From contig OY720634.1 of the NCBI GenBank assembly GCA_963169105.1, positions 155,813,584-155,877,583 on the forward strand: a stretch of 64,000 nt of DNA. Direction: 5' to 3'. Positions 35,291 to 46,931 of the stretch are shown here, in pieces. How positions within the stretch are numbered: the stretch's first letter is position 1; every line of letters begins with the position of its first letter. This stretch comes from Ceriagrion tenellum (taxonomy: Eukaryota > Arthropoda > Insecta > Odonata > Coenagrionidae). A model generated the notes under the pieces. That model ran no database searches and was not told the DNA's origin. It was given only the letters and a program-made list of their open reading frames with translations. The position numbers and the translations under genes were made by a program.

Positions 35291-36456
35291 GATGACTCGG
35301 TTGAAGTAACTGCGCGGCTAGTTCCGTGGTTCTTTGAAAATAGCTGCTGCAAACTGTGAAAAATATTATGATAGATTCATTAAACGTTTGAATCACCTTT
35401 TAGTGGAAGGCATACCATAATGTTACGCAGATTTCAATATTTTATTTCACGGAAACATTCCTTAGAGCCTTAAAAAATTATTCTTTCTCCAGAAATGTAT
35501 ATTGAGTGGTATCACTCAAGCACGAAGTTCGATCTCTTCAGTAAATATAGTTCCTGATCGTGTGGTTTCTTTGAACTCTTCATTCAAACGTAGTCCATCT
35601 TGGACTGCCATTGGAGGGGCCGAACAGCTACTAAATTCCAACGGGGCGTGCTGCCATCTACTTAAGAGATACATCTCCAGGCCCGCTTCATAAGGGGTCC
35701 CGGATTGATTGAGAGCCGCTTCACTATAAAGACTTGTGATTTCGGATAAATAAGTAACTTCTTATAATTAATACACGCACATGACTGACTGGGATTAGGA
35801 GTAAGGAACGGCAGTGACATTTCTAGATTTGTGCCAGTAGGTAGTCATTGAGTTAACGTGAAGGATTTTGGCAGTCCTTACGTTCATTCTCGCTTGTTTT
35901 TAACGCTTTTAAGCAGTCCTCTTTTTGCGTATATTGTTATATTCCATCGTGTCCATCTCTGCTATTTGCTAAGGGGGCCGTAGAATTTTAAGGAACATAA
36001 CTCTCGCTTCACGCTAACTTAACGCTCGCTCTCAGCCTGGATATCCGTGACGCAATATCGCCCCTTCTCCTTTTGTAGCTCCATCCTCCTAAGCCTCATC
36101 GCTTACCCATTCCTCCCCCCGCCCTCCGCCTCCCCACCACGGCGACCATCCCCTCCCCCCCCTCGATTCTTTAAGTGTCCTAAGGCGACGCCCACGCAAG
36201 TTAGCCGGGAACGCCGTCGCCTCGTTTCTCGGCGGCGAAGACTGGAAATGACGACACGCGAAGCGAAGGGTCAAGGGTCAGACGGAGCGGAGAGGAGACA
36301 AGGGGAGGGGGAATGGGTCAAAAAATCCCAGAGTCACCCCGCCCTCTGCGCAACACCCGTCCCCACTCTTCCCGGCCCTAATAAGAGAGAGTATTTTTAT
36401 TTTGAGACCCATCGACTGTAAAGGTATTAGGCGTCTGTCCTGAGCTATGGTTACAT
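35291..36456. other. Intergenic, with a GC-rich patch at 36060-36370
   Basis: The GC-rich patch gives biased open frames on both strands. No gene is recognised. Confidence 0.45.
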
Positions 36457-36460
36457 TTAA

Positions 36461-37013
36461 GATAGTCCGAGCGAGATAGTTCCCTAGTCATAATAGAGAC
36501 CATATTCGAATTATACGTTTTAATGTCATCACCTGTAGAACACATGCATTAAATATTGCTTATTAATGGTGCAATAGTATAGTTTTAAATGACAGAAATA
36601 GTAAGTGATTAAATGAAAGTATCTAAATAAGTCTTTAATTTGACTCATTTATTTTTCCCGCGCTATGTTTGAAACTCCTTAAAAACGGAAGGTTTTTTGT
36701 GATACCCAAGAACCAATTGCGGTAACAACTTGATAAATTTGCAAAATTAGTTGAGAAAACATACAAACTACACGCTGTTAGTTTTTTTACGACTTATAAG
36801 TGTAGGAAATCCCTCATTTTTAATAGGTCTCTTTGGAGTGCGTACACGTACCGTTTCCCACTTAAAAGGGCTGGTATTTTTTGGCAAAAATTTCCGAAAT
36901 TAATGTGGTAAGCGGTTGAATTTTTGGTGTAATTAGAAGTGTGAGATATTTTTCTTTGAAATGGGACCAAATTCATTGATTTCTAGGTAAAATGATATAT
37001 CGCTCAAACTACC
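36461..37013 (-). mobile_element. 553-bp TTAA MITE, copy 2
   Basis: Same family as 6667-7218 but reversed. Ends are GATAGTCCGAGCGAGAT and CGCTCAAACTACC. Flanks are TTAA (36457-36460) and TTGA (37014-37017), a mutated duplication. There is no protein. Confidence 0.85.
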
Positions 37014-37020
37014 TTGAGTT

Positions 37021-37199
37021 TAATGAAAAGTAAGGAAAACTTTGTAATTCCACATAAATATTTATTGTACGACCTAGGTTTCGACGTGGCACGTCATCAT
37101 CTGGTGACGTCATCACCAGATGATGACGTGCCACGTCGAAACCTAGGTCGTACAATAAATATTTATGTGGAATTACAAAGTTTTCTTTACTTTTCATTA
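37021..37199. mobile_element. Near-perfect 179-bp palindrome (foldback element)
   Basis: Arms of 87 nt (37021-37107 and 37113-37199) pair with a single mismatch around a 5-nt centre. The arms contain CCTAGGTTTCGAC, shared with the foldback at 62840-63045. A 10-bp direct repeat CCTTGAGTTT lies at 37012-37021 and again near 37245, which may be the duplication of a slightly longer insert. Each strand carries a hammerhead-like string (GATGA, T, GACGT, GCC, ACGTC, GAAAC). Confidence 0.9.
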
Positions 37200-37245
37200 T
37201 GTTAAGTCGATTCCATGAAGTCACGCCCGAGACAACGAATTATAC

Positions 37246-38003
37246 CTTGAGTTTGTTTGAGTGAGATCATTCCCAGTCATGATTGTGGTCCAGTTTTATT
37301 TTTTTATTTCAGCGGCTGTAAGGAGGAGTCTAAATATTGCAATATAAATGACACAAATATGTAGTTCCTCTAAAATTAAGTGAATGTATCCATATATGTC
37401 TTCAACTTGACTCATTTCTTCATGACATGCGCTGAAAATGCCCTAACTAACCGAAGATTTTTTTTTGCTTGAAGTTTTTCGCAGCTTCTTTTATCAATTA
37501 ATGGAATTCCTTTCGGGAAATGCTGCGTTGTGCAAATCATTTTGTCTCGACGTTTCACTCCTCCTACTGGGAGCGTTTTTACGAGTAGATTCTCTTGAAA
37601 ACGCTCCCAGTAGGAGGAGTGAAACGTAGAGACAAAATGATCGGCACAACGCAGCATTTCCCGAAAGGAATTCCATTAATTAACCGAAGATTTAATTTAG
37701 ATTCATATAAATTACATCAGTGTGAGACTGATAAATTTAAGAAAAATTTACAAAACATGCAATCTACACACTTGTATTTTTGACGAGATGTGGGCGTAAA
37801 AGTTCCACAAATTTTAAATAATACCTCTCTGGAGTGCATAGCGGTACCAGTTTCCGCAGAAATTGGCGAGTAATATTTTTAGCCAATCATCTCGAGAAGC
37901 ACTGTAGTATGTGTGAATATTTTTTATCATTCGAAAGATGAAGTACTTGCCTTGAGACCAAATTCATTGAACTCATTATAAATGATATATCGCTGTAACA
38001 GAC
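37246..38003 (-). mobile_element. Diverged copy of the same MITE, interrupted
   Basis: It begins TTTGAGTGAGATCATTCCC and ends GATATATCGCTGTAACAGAC before TTAA (38004-38007). Shared internal landmarks include the TTCAACTTGACTCATTTCTTC segment and GAGACCAAATTCATTGAA. A foldback element is inserted at 37461. Without it, the copy is about 515 bp. Confidence 0.7.
37449..37693. mobile_element. Foldback element with 12-bp target duplication
   Basis: AACCGAAGATTT occurs directly on both sides (37449-37460 and 37682-37693). Inside, arms of 83-84 nt (37497-37579 and 37598-37681) pair with about three differences around an 18-nt loop. They are preceded by a unique 36-nt leader. A GAAACGT box sits in the arm. 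A 12-bp duplication is long for a DNA transposon and suits a retrotransposition-like event. Confidence 0.85.
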
Positions 38004-38109
38004 TTAAGAGAGAAATTCAATACTAGCTACAGAACGCAAGTTTGAAAAAGATGCGGCCACACGTGGAAGTCAATGAATTTTGTCTTGGGCGTTGGAAAAC
38101 AGATATCCA

Positions 38110-39156
38110 CGACTACATACTACCCCGCGACCCGCCACCTGGGCGTGTGGCAGGGGCAGTAGGACACCAGTCGTGTACAGGTGAAAAGAATGGGGTTTTG
38201 TGAGGTGAAATGGTGAAGTGTATTTTGGGAGTGCTTCAGGTGGAGTCTGGTTTTATTATTATGGTCACTTATTGTGCGTGGAAGGAACGAATTTTTGTAC
38301 CCATCTGTTTGGCAATGTATCTCTCTTATTTTATCGCATCTGTCGGACCTAGAGATGTAGTATAGCGTCAAAGTGATACTCCCGATGTCGCCCTAAAATA
38401 TGCCTGTGCTGAATTTCTCAAGCAAACTTAATCCAGCCTCCGTCTCCGTCGGCTCCTAACCCAATCCCTCTAAAAGCTGAGACACAGTATGTGCTCTCTG
38501 GTAGCAGTTCTGAACGAAGTGTGCAGCTTTCCTTTGTATTTTATTTATTTATTTGTTTAAATCTTTCTGTCTATGGTCCCAAATGCTATCGGCGTATTCA
38601 AGGCGTGGCCTAACCAGTGCGAAGTAGCTCCTCTCTTTAATTTCTCATCCGAGGATCCTCCTATTGTACGCTTGATAAACCCTATTTTCTTTAATGCTGT
38701 GCCGTATTTGTTTTGTAGGTGTGTTCTCCATGATAAATCAGAATTTCAGGTAATTCCAAGATATTTGACTTATTCTGAGAGCTTTTTGCTGACTCCACCC
38801 ACAGTATTGGTATGGCATTTTTGTGATGACTTTCGCTGGAAGTGAACTGCGGTGCATTTGCTGATATTTAAATCTAACCCCCACTTCTGGCACCACGAAT
38901 CAACGTTGTTTAGGTCCGATGCTAGAACCTCTGAGTCCGCGTCTTCGCTAATTTCCCAGTAAATGTCGTTTGCAAATTATCTTAATTTACTGCTATCTTT
39001 AGAACTTAGGTCATTTATGTAATTAATGAATAGAAGGGAGCCAATCACACTTCCTATAGGGACACTGGATGTGACTCTTCGTATTGTCTGCTATCACTGA
39101 GAAAGTCCCGCATTCAATTCACTATTTTTTCACTGACTACGCGTGTATACAAGTTG
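38110..39156 (-). pseudogene. LINE copy, 3' half, split by mariner
   Basis: Same LINE family as 11800-13745, on the minus strand. Tail at about 38110. Minus-strand landmarks: RSDRCDKIREIHCQTDGYKN, SFLPRT, the HLEYA region near 38600, the ISEDADSEVLASDLNN region near 38930, and MRDFLSDS near 39090. Stops and frameshifts break it. The remaining 5' part continues beyond the mariner at 40117. Confidence 0.8.
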
Positions 39157-39158
39157 TA

Positions 39159-40114
39159 CGACGTGTGGCAATTAAATTACTGGACTGGTGCTAAAAAACA
39201 TTTTATTGATCGCCAATTACATAAGAAATTTTTTCTCCTTCAATGTACTCTCCTTGCCGATCCCTACAACACTCTAAATGAATTTTTCATTATTCAAAGC
39301 AGTACAGGAAGTCCGCTTCTGTCAGCTTGTTGAGAGCCTCCGTCGCTTTTGCTTTCACCGCTTCCACACTGTCAAATCTGGTTCTCTTAAACTCCGATTT
39401 GACCTTAGAAAATAAAAAAAAGTCATTCGGGGCCAGGTCGAGCGAGTACGGTGGGTGATCCAGCACAGTGATGGCGTATTCGGCAAAGAACGCCTTCACA
39501 GGCAAGGCGAAAAGGGCTGGCGCATTGTCTTCGTGAAGAATCCAGGAAGAGCTCTTCAACAAATCGGGTCTTCGTCTCCTCACTCGTTCGCGAAGGGCAG
39601 TCAAAACCTCAACGGATTAATGTTGATTGACTGTCTGGCTTTCGGAGACCTAGTGAACGCGAACATTTCCACACTTGTTTTAAAAAATCATCATGGCTTT
39701 GAATTTCGAATTGCTCATTTTCGCTTTTTATTTGCCGTGGTGAGTTTTGCGTCTTCCAATGCAACGATTTGCGCCATAGAACCTATTAAACCACTCAAAA
39801 ACTTGTGTCCCCGATAAACATTCACTTTCGTACACTTCCTTTAACATGGAATTAGCTTCTGTAGCAGTTTTCCCCAGTTTCCCGAGAAACTTGAAGTTAA
39901 CTCATTGCTCCATATGAACATTTTTTCGACGAGACGCTAGCGCAAGGAGATGGACGGGCGATTGCTACAGCGAGACTGAGTGACTTACAACCGTGTCCAT
40001 CGAGCTCAGGGTGGAGGAAACATCAACAAGCACAGACCTAGTTCAAACCTGCTGCGGCGCGCTCGCTGTTTGTCGGTAATAGCACCAGTCCAGTTATTTA
40101 TTTGCCACACCCCG
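39159..40114 (-). mobile_element. Internally deleted mariner element
   Basis: Inverted ends of about 32 bp: CGACGTGTGGCAATTAAATT at the left, and CGGGGTGTGGCAAATAAATA at the right when reversed. Both continue to ACTGGACTGGTGCT. TA lies directly outside each end (39157-39158 and 40115-40116), the expected mariner duplication. At 956 bp it is shorter than the usual 1.3 kb. The flanking sequence joins into one LINE open frame when the element is removed, so it inserted into the LINE. Confidence 0.93.
39200..39905 (-). pseudogene. Mariner transposase relic
   Basis: Two blocks remain. The N-terminal helix-turn-helix part (39741-39905) reads KFLGKLGKTATEANSMLKEV and GTQVFEWFNRFYGANRC. The C-terminal catalytic part (39290-39604) reads VLTALRERVRRRRPDLL..., then ILHEDNAPA with the second catalytic Asp. 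SLDLAPNDFFLF follows with the third Asp, then KVKSEFKRTRFDSVEAVKAK. The frame then shifts into CCRDRQGEYIEG, the family's C-terminal signature. The region with the first Asp, between the two blocks, is largely deleted and there are frameshifts, so it is inactive. Confidence 0.9.
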
Positions 40115-40116
40115 TA

Positions 40117-40420
40117 TGTGAGTTCTTGCGTGGAACCTTGTCAAATGCTTTCTTGAAATCAAGGAATATCTCGTCAACTTGCTTTTGTGATTCGCCTGCT
40201 TTTAGTATCATGAAGGAAGAGCGCAAGTTATGTTTCTCAGGATCTACCCTTACGGAAGCCGTGCTGACTGCCATATAAAAGGTGTCGATTATCCAGGAAT
40301 GTCATAATATTGCTAAGAATAATGTGTTCGAGAATCTTGCAAAAGGAAATGTTAACGAAATAGGCCAGTGATTTCATGGGTCATGTCTGTTTCCTTTATT
40401 TAAACATTAAAGATAATTTA
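40117..40420 (-). pseudogene. LINE copy, 5' part beyond the mariner
   Basis: Continues the 38110-39156 copy. Minus-strand reading: CKILEHIILSNIMTFLDN, QHGFRKGRS, then AGESQKQVDEIFLDFKKAFD and KVPRKN, the motif A region. It ends near 40420 without the upstream part of the element. Confidence 0.82.
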
Positions 40421-40669
40421 AGATATATTCTTCATAAATATTCTATAATACCAGCCGATCTACTTTTCGAGATACTCGCGAAAAAAGGAGCCATTTTATG
40501 TTGTATTTGTACGGCTGCGCGCTCCAGAGCGACATGAAGTCAGCGAGGGATTGAGCGAAGATCCAGATTTGATTGTGGTCAGTGCCGTCACAACCAAGAG
40601 AGTATGACGCTCTTGCCAATAACACGTAGGTCCTGAAATCGGAGCAGACTAATTCGATGTGAAAATTAT

Positions 40670-40737
40670 AATGATATTTTTACTCTAAATAATGACATTT
40701 TTACTCTAAATAATGACATTTTTACTCTAAATAATGA
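40670..40737. repeat. 21-bp tandem repeat, three copies
   Basis: AATGAYATTTTTACTCTAAAT three times head to tail, followed by a partial AATGACG. Copies two and three are identical, so it looks recent. Confidence 0.95.
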
Positions 40738-40929
40738 CGTGCACTTTCTTCCACGTGGATTCTTCTGTATTTCAAATGTAGCCATGGCGATGAATGATTC
40801 ATATACTATCACCCTAAGTGATCTACGGATAAAGATAGGTTCAGATAATTATGTTGTTTATTCAATGTTCATTATCTCACTTAATCAACAAGTATGAGTT
40901 CATATGGAGGGTAGGAAGTAGTCTTTTTT

Positions 40930-40975
40930 CATTGCCGACGTTTCGGAGTACACAATATTCCATTATCGAGGCGAA
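40930..40975 (-). repeat. CGAAACGTCGG motif fragment
   Basis: Minus-strand text reads TCGATAATGGAATATTGTG then TACTCCGAAACGTCGGC. It is laid out like a mutated hammerhead-type core (CTGATGA-like, stem with GGA/TCC, GAAACGTC). A second CGAAACGTC lies at about 41162. It could be the end of a decayed Penelope-like or foldback element. Confidence 0.35.
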
Positions 40976-41339
40976 AATAATAAAACATACTGCATAAAGG
41001 TAGACAACATTCACCTTCATTCCACTTGTCCAACATATATACTTACCCCTTTATCAATTACCCTGGAATCACTCTTTAGCAAAATTCAGTACCAATGGGT
41101 GAATAATTTTGTTGCCTCACTCAAAAAAATATGATTTCGGCTGTTACATCAGTGATGTTTCGAAACGTCAGCTAGGAAAGTCTAGTTTTAAAAATTTTAC
41201 CTATCATCAACATCAACTAATAATTAAATATTAATGATACCTATAGTTATCTCATGCAGCCGCGAGCCTTCATCACGTCACACAATTGGATTCTTCAGCC
41301 CTTCAGTCCTTCTCTTCATTCATTGAGCCATTGAGCCAA

Positions 41340-42000
41340 ATTATTCTCATTCCTCCCCTTCGCCACTCACCCAAAACACACTGCACACAACACACACTCC
41401 CTATGATATGGTGTTCTTTATCTTCGCCACGCCTCTAATTAACTTCTCAACCACCTACTGTGCCTTCTTCTAATACACTCCAACAGTTCCCTCTTTCTAC
41501 TCACAACTTCGAACAGTTTGCCGATCGTTTTTCTCGCCATCCATTCCACTCTCGTCTTACCTCCTCTCACATCTCAAATTCCTCTGGCTCTTCATATCCT
41601 CTTTCGTCGGAGTCGATTCATCCGTCCCATTCAAAGCTACGCACCACTCACCACTCTGCCCTGTTTACTCTTTCACTGACGCTATTCTCCTTCTTACGTG
41701 ACTCACCCCAAAAACCTGTGACTGTATTTTCATGCTCTTAATTTGCAGTACCACACGCTTGCTAGCGGTGAAAGCAGTTGTTCGAATTGACACATATATA
41801 CAAAGATGGGATTCTTTACTGTCCTTTCGCCTTACGCAGTCGCTAGCCGACCTCTCCTTGGGATAAAAAAATATACATAATCACTCTGCTTGCTCTCACT
41901 TCCACCTTCCCTAGCCCGATTCCTCCTCCCCCTCCTCCGCTCTCCCCTTCCACCCCCTCCCACACTCATTGGATCGATTACGTAGGGGAGAGTCTCGTGA
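41340..42000. other. Polypyrimidine blocks
   Basis: C/T-rich on the plus strand at 41340-41735 and 41890-41970. The open frames there are biased. No gene is seen. Confidence 0.5.
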
Positions 42001-45000
42001 CGATAAAACCATTAGCGTAGTACGTCTCTGCGATCGCCATTCGCGAGTCTTGATGCGTTTGTGCTTTTTCGAAGTGCTCCGTGGATGATGCGGGCGGTGA
42101 TTTCTCCGCATGATTGTCTCCTCCTTGCTGCATTGCTGATGCAGTTGTCGGGTCGCAGTGGGGAAGGGACGCGCGCATCAGAAATGTGTGTTGTCGACCG
42201 CCCTGCGCCTGTGTGATGGCATTTGTTATCGTCCATTACGTCTTTCCCAGTTTTTCCCGCCTATGTCAAAAATCAATGAAGAAAGTTTTACGAAACACGC
42301 TGTGATTCCCAGCGTCAATGAATAGCTTAGACGTAAGCATCCGATGTTTACTAAATAATTCCGATAATTAGATACGCTCACTTGCGCATTCTCCGCATAT
42401 TATTTAAGTAAATGATACGCGTCACATATGACGGATCAACTATTTTGTGTACCGAATTGATATTTTATCACCGTAATTATAAAGCTAAATCTCAATCGCT
42501 ACTCACTTGTTCTCACAATTTGTTTTGCTATCTCACTTCCATTTGTGCAACAAAACTAATGAATGACTTTACCGTAAACAAGGTAAGTACCACTGTATCA
42601 TCTTCTAGCCTCAATCAAAGATATGTATTGATGATTGTCGTTCATTGTCGACCTGTAGTAGATCAGATTCGTTCCTTTTGATATTCACAAAAAATGCTTC
42701 TAGAGCTTGAACCTCCCTTAAAATTACATCTATTTCTAGTTGATTCTCATCAGAAACTATAGCTGTGTTATTCCCCGGATGCATATTGTCCTTCAGTTTT
42801 ACGATAACGATAATGTTATGTCCTTATTGAAGATGATATGAAGGTCAAAACCTGTTTCATCCATTTATAAGCTAAAAGGACTTGCGACTCTCAATTCTTT
42901 AGCTAACGTCGTTTGTAATCTCGTTGACAGAAGTATATGAATAGTTTGATTTCATTTGATTTTAGGCAAACTACTCGGACGTGATTAACTTAGCATCATG
43001 GTGATAACACATGAATATTCTTTCTGTTAAACTTTGAGTTATATGTTGTCGTAAATTTCCCTATTTATTTGGCCGAGTAAGCTTCGAAAGGGTAGTGCAC
43101 GCGGCTGGTATCACCATTATGAGTGTCGACTTTTTGTAGGTTATTATTCATTTCTATAAACAGCTACTCTAATTTTTCCCAGGAGCCATTCATTCACCGC
43201 TAGGTCAGTGAGTTGGTCCATTTATCTTCCAGGTCCTTTTCGTCACTAAGACTCGGTTGTTTTTGCGATAGACAGCTGTGAGCACGTGTGGCGTAAAAAG
43301 CGCCGTGTGGAGTTTATTTTCCTCGATTTCCGTCGCCAGAGATGAAATCCACGAAGATGAACCCACCTCTCTCCTCTAGCCCAAAAGGGTGTAAACATCT
43401 TTTACTTTCTCACTTTTACCACTCACTCATTATTAACAACGTTAAAAAATTGAAAATTCCTTGTCATGAGAAACGAATACTTTTTTGAAAAACTCATTTT
43501 TAAATTCGGTGATGTAAACTTTTATAACGGGGTTACAAAATACAATTTGTGTCACTGTAATTGTAAAAACGTAGTTCCTCATTACTTGCATTTGACAAAG
43601 CAAACTGGTCGCTTACGAAGTGTTCTATTGCTGTCAGTTGCTCGCGTCGAGACATTATTATTCACATGTTGGCAATTCGTGAGATGTTTTATTTGACCTC
43701 CTTAAATTAAGATGTTAGTATCTCCTGTCGCCCGGGCTGTCATCTTCTCCCGCACCCCCGTCAAAGGTCTCCCCGTCCACACAGCAACACCCAAATTTCC
43801 CTCCTTCCCCCCACCTCCCTCCCTCATTCACCCCCTCCTCAGTGGATCCCATTTCTTCCTGTCTTTTCCCTCTGCCACCCGTTAGTATCTTGTTTTTCCT
43901 CCCATTTTTATTCAGCTTTACGGCCAAACGAGTTACACTTCTAGCATGTTTACGTCAATAAGGATTTGGATATTCGATTTAAACATAAGCTGGACTTGTT
44001 ACGTACGTTAACGTTTCAGGGTCTTTCCTCGGGCTATACGCAAAGGGTACTACAGGAATATCGTTAGTGAAATCATGCGGAAAATCAACTTTTGTTTCCA
44101 GTCTTGATGTTTCGTCTTTGGAATGATGAGGATATACTCCGTCAGTCACGGGGATTCTCGCGGGAAAGACGTTAAAAAGCAGGATGAATAGCGGGAACTT
44201 CGCTTATATTTCATAAGTATGACTTTGCAAATTCGCAAAGGGCGAATGCCTAGTGAGGTGAACTTGACACTCCATCCACCCGCTAAGAGATGGGACGGCG
44301 ATTGAAGAATGCAATGGTCGCGACATTGGGACTCAGGTACTTACATGTGCTACGGGATGCATTGATGAACTTGCTCTTTGTTTTTGCGCGACTCTCAATA
44401 ATTATAAAAGCTATTCGATTAATGGCATGCAATGACAAATAATGATTTTGCAGTGGTCGATATAAAGCAGGGATGGAGCAATGAATATACTATGCTATCT
44501 CAAGGAAAATAGACATGCATAAGTTAGATTAAAAAACCTATCACAGCGTTTGAAATCCAAGGTTCCTGATTATGAGGTAGATTCCAAGTTTTCCATCTTA
44601 GGCATGAAGCTAGTTCATTCGAGAATGTCGTTCTTTTTTAGTTAATCGTTTGAGGGTACCGAAAAGTTGTTTGAAAAATTGCATATAAGATGGCTCATAC
44701 AAAAGGCTATAGCGAGCGGTACGGTTACTTATGTTTTTATGACAAAATTATCGTTTTGCAAAAATTAATAAGTGTTTTATACGTCTTAGTTGGCCAGAGT
44801 CGATGTTCACCCGGCGCTCACATTAATCCAGCATTTATCCTTGTTTTATCACCGAATTGCCATTTTTCCAGCGTATGTCGGTCTGAAAATTGTTAAAAAT
44901 ACTGAGTGGCCGTTACGTTTAACGTTTCTGGAAGACGAGGTACTAACGTAAGCCCCTCCGGAATCCTCACTTTAACCTGAACTAAGTGAACCCTGTTTGA

Positions 45001-45189
45001 CCCGTGTTTAACTCGAGGTCTATGAATGCGCTCGATTGAATCTAGCCGCCAAAGGAAATTTCTGACGTCGTTATCTGTTTGCCTCCTCTTGGTTAGGAAA
45101 TCGAATTTGAATGAGGCGAAACACGTAAGAGGTACTGTATGTAAAACTTTAAAGACTATGGCGATGATATTGCTCGATTGCGCGTACAT
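42001..45189. other. No recognised gene; one polypyrimidine block
   Basis: The block at 43735-43885 is C/T-rich. The rest is AT-rich without known motifs. Confidence 0.5.
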
Positions 45190-45720
45190 TCCCCTCATTT
45201 GACCCTCACTGACCCCCCCCCCTTTTCCTCTGCGACAAAGTCGGTAGATTGGCAGCACTGATGGTTTTTCCTTTCGCGTAGCGTGGGCGTCTCGAAGCGG
45301 CGGCTGAGGAGGGGGGAGAGGGGGGCGGGCGGTATGAAAGGCGGTTGCGTCGACCACGCGTGGGTGGAAAGCTGCCCCGAGGGGGGGCGGAGGTGGAGGC
45401 GGGGGGACATTGGAGGGGTTGGGGAATCTTAGTCGGACGAGAGGGGGCGTTTTGGAGGGGTGGGAAGATGTTGTGGGTGTTGGAGAAGGCGGTGGCAGGC
45501 CTCACTAACTCCCTCTTGCGGGTCGAAGTGGGTGGTGGGATGCGAGGAAGGAGTGGAAGTCGGATATCTCTGCGTTGGCACTTCGGAGTGGAGGGGGGTG
45601 GGGGAGAAGGAGGGGGGCGGGTAGGGGTAAGGCGTGTGGGTTTTAAGGAAGAGGCGAGGGGAGAGGGAGTTTTGTCGTAGTTGAAGGTTTGGTCGGGGGG
45701 GGGGGTGTAAATAGTGCGAG
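45190..45720. other. GC-rich, purine-biased block
   Basis: The plus strand is very G-rich (G runs near 45383, 45593 and 45694-45706). Overlapping Pro-rich minus-strand frames up to 180 codons follow from this. There are several potential G-quadruplexes. It could be a promoter, but no donor or start is convincing. Confidence 0.4.
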
Positions 45721-45810
45721 AATAGGGGGAATAATATCTACAGCCCATCGGACTTTGCCTTGCAATTCATTCCCTCATTCACTATCGACCTCCAGCCCTC
45801 CGCGAGGGTT

Positions 45811-45866
45811 GAGTTCGAACCATTCGAGATGATTCCGATCACATGACGAAGGAGTCGTGGGGCACA
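45811..45866 (-). repeat. Dispersed TATCTCGAACGG-type repeat, copy 2
   Basis: On the minus strand: CATGTGATCGGAATCATCTC then GAATGGTTCGAAC, parallel to the copy at 63063. Confidence 0.55.
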
Positions 45867-45930
45867 TCGAGGAACGGTTTGAGATTTTGGTGAGTCGATT
45901 GCAGGGCATGTTTCCTTGTTGACGAGGTCG

Positions 45931-45965
45931 TCATTATCTCGAGTGGCTCAAACGCAAAATCACGG
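45931..45965 (+). repeat. Dispersed repeat, copy 3
   Basis: CATTATCTCGAGTGGCTCAA then ACGCAAAATCACG, related to the first unit of the copy at 29930-30025. It faces copy 2, so the pair forms a loose inverted repeat. Confidence 0.5.
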
Positions 45966-46537
45966 GAGTTAATCGTTAGCAATGGATCGGTCATCCGAGG
46001 ATTGGTTTGCAGCAAGCTCCTCACTCTCCTCTCTCATGCATAATATTTTTTTTCTTCTATTAAGTCTTGCCATCGGAGCCTATAATTTTCCGTGTATTCC
46101 ACCCTGGGTCTTTCTCAGTGAACCAATTTTGTTCTCCACTTTACTCCACTGATATCTCAATTTGTGTAACCCTCATATGAATTCTTATATTCCAAGTCAT
46201 AACAGAATTTCACTTTGAGCCTTACTTTCTTTGAATAAAGTTTTGAAAGGGTTTTTAAGGAATTACAACGTTAAATAAAGGGTATTCATGGTCATGGAAG
46301 TAAGTAGAGTACGGTCGGACTTCTACAACTCCGCTATCTCGCTTTATCCTGCCCATTGAATTATATATTCGACAAATCCATTTAAATGTTTAGGTAGTGT
46401 ATAATTCATTTCGTGGCCTTGCGACGTAAATGGTGGCGATCAATAATCGTGGTCAGAGATCTTAAATTGATAAAAGTCGTTCCAATTAGTTCCTTCAAGC
46501 GTGAGACCTCATTACATATGAAAGCGGGGTAGACTTA

Positions 46538-46931
46538 ACAGTAGAGCGACGATAATCCGGATCAATTGTTACCAATTGTTATCAATTGATTGTTACCGGA
46601 CCCTGTCCGGTTTATCAAAAAGTCCGGATTTTCGAACAGAACAAAATAAAGGTTGTTTGATACCTTATACATCAAGAGAATGGTAAAAGCCGTAAAAACT
46701 GCATTTCACTTTAGTACTGTAGTTAAATAATTAGAGCAGATAAACAAAACCATTAATTAATATGATCTTATTAGTAGTATTTTGATGAATCATTATATTG
46801 TAGCGGTCGACGACCCCGCCGAGTCTCGCATCAACTCTTTTGACCAATATGTACATTGAATTCACTTCAACTTATTTTTCGCCGGATGTGAATCCGGATT
46901 TTCGACGGTCCGGATTTTTTACGCTCTACCG
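46538..46931. mobile_element. pogo-like MITE, about 394 bp
   Basis: The ends read ACAGTAGAGCGACGATAATC and, inverted, ACGGTAGAGCGTAAAAAATC, each followed by CGGA. Repeated TCCGGATTTTCG strings lie just inside. CAGTAGAGC...TATCCGGA ends are typical of pogo/Tigger-related elements, which duplicate TA. TA directly precedes the left ACAG end, and a TA overlaps the final T of the right end (46932-46933). No transposase is present. Confidence 0.75.

Noticed and set aside
45206..45748. 180-codon Pro-rich minus-strand frame
   Set aside because: Same bias artefact over a G-rich strand, with another frame open on the opposite strand.
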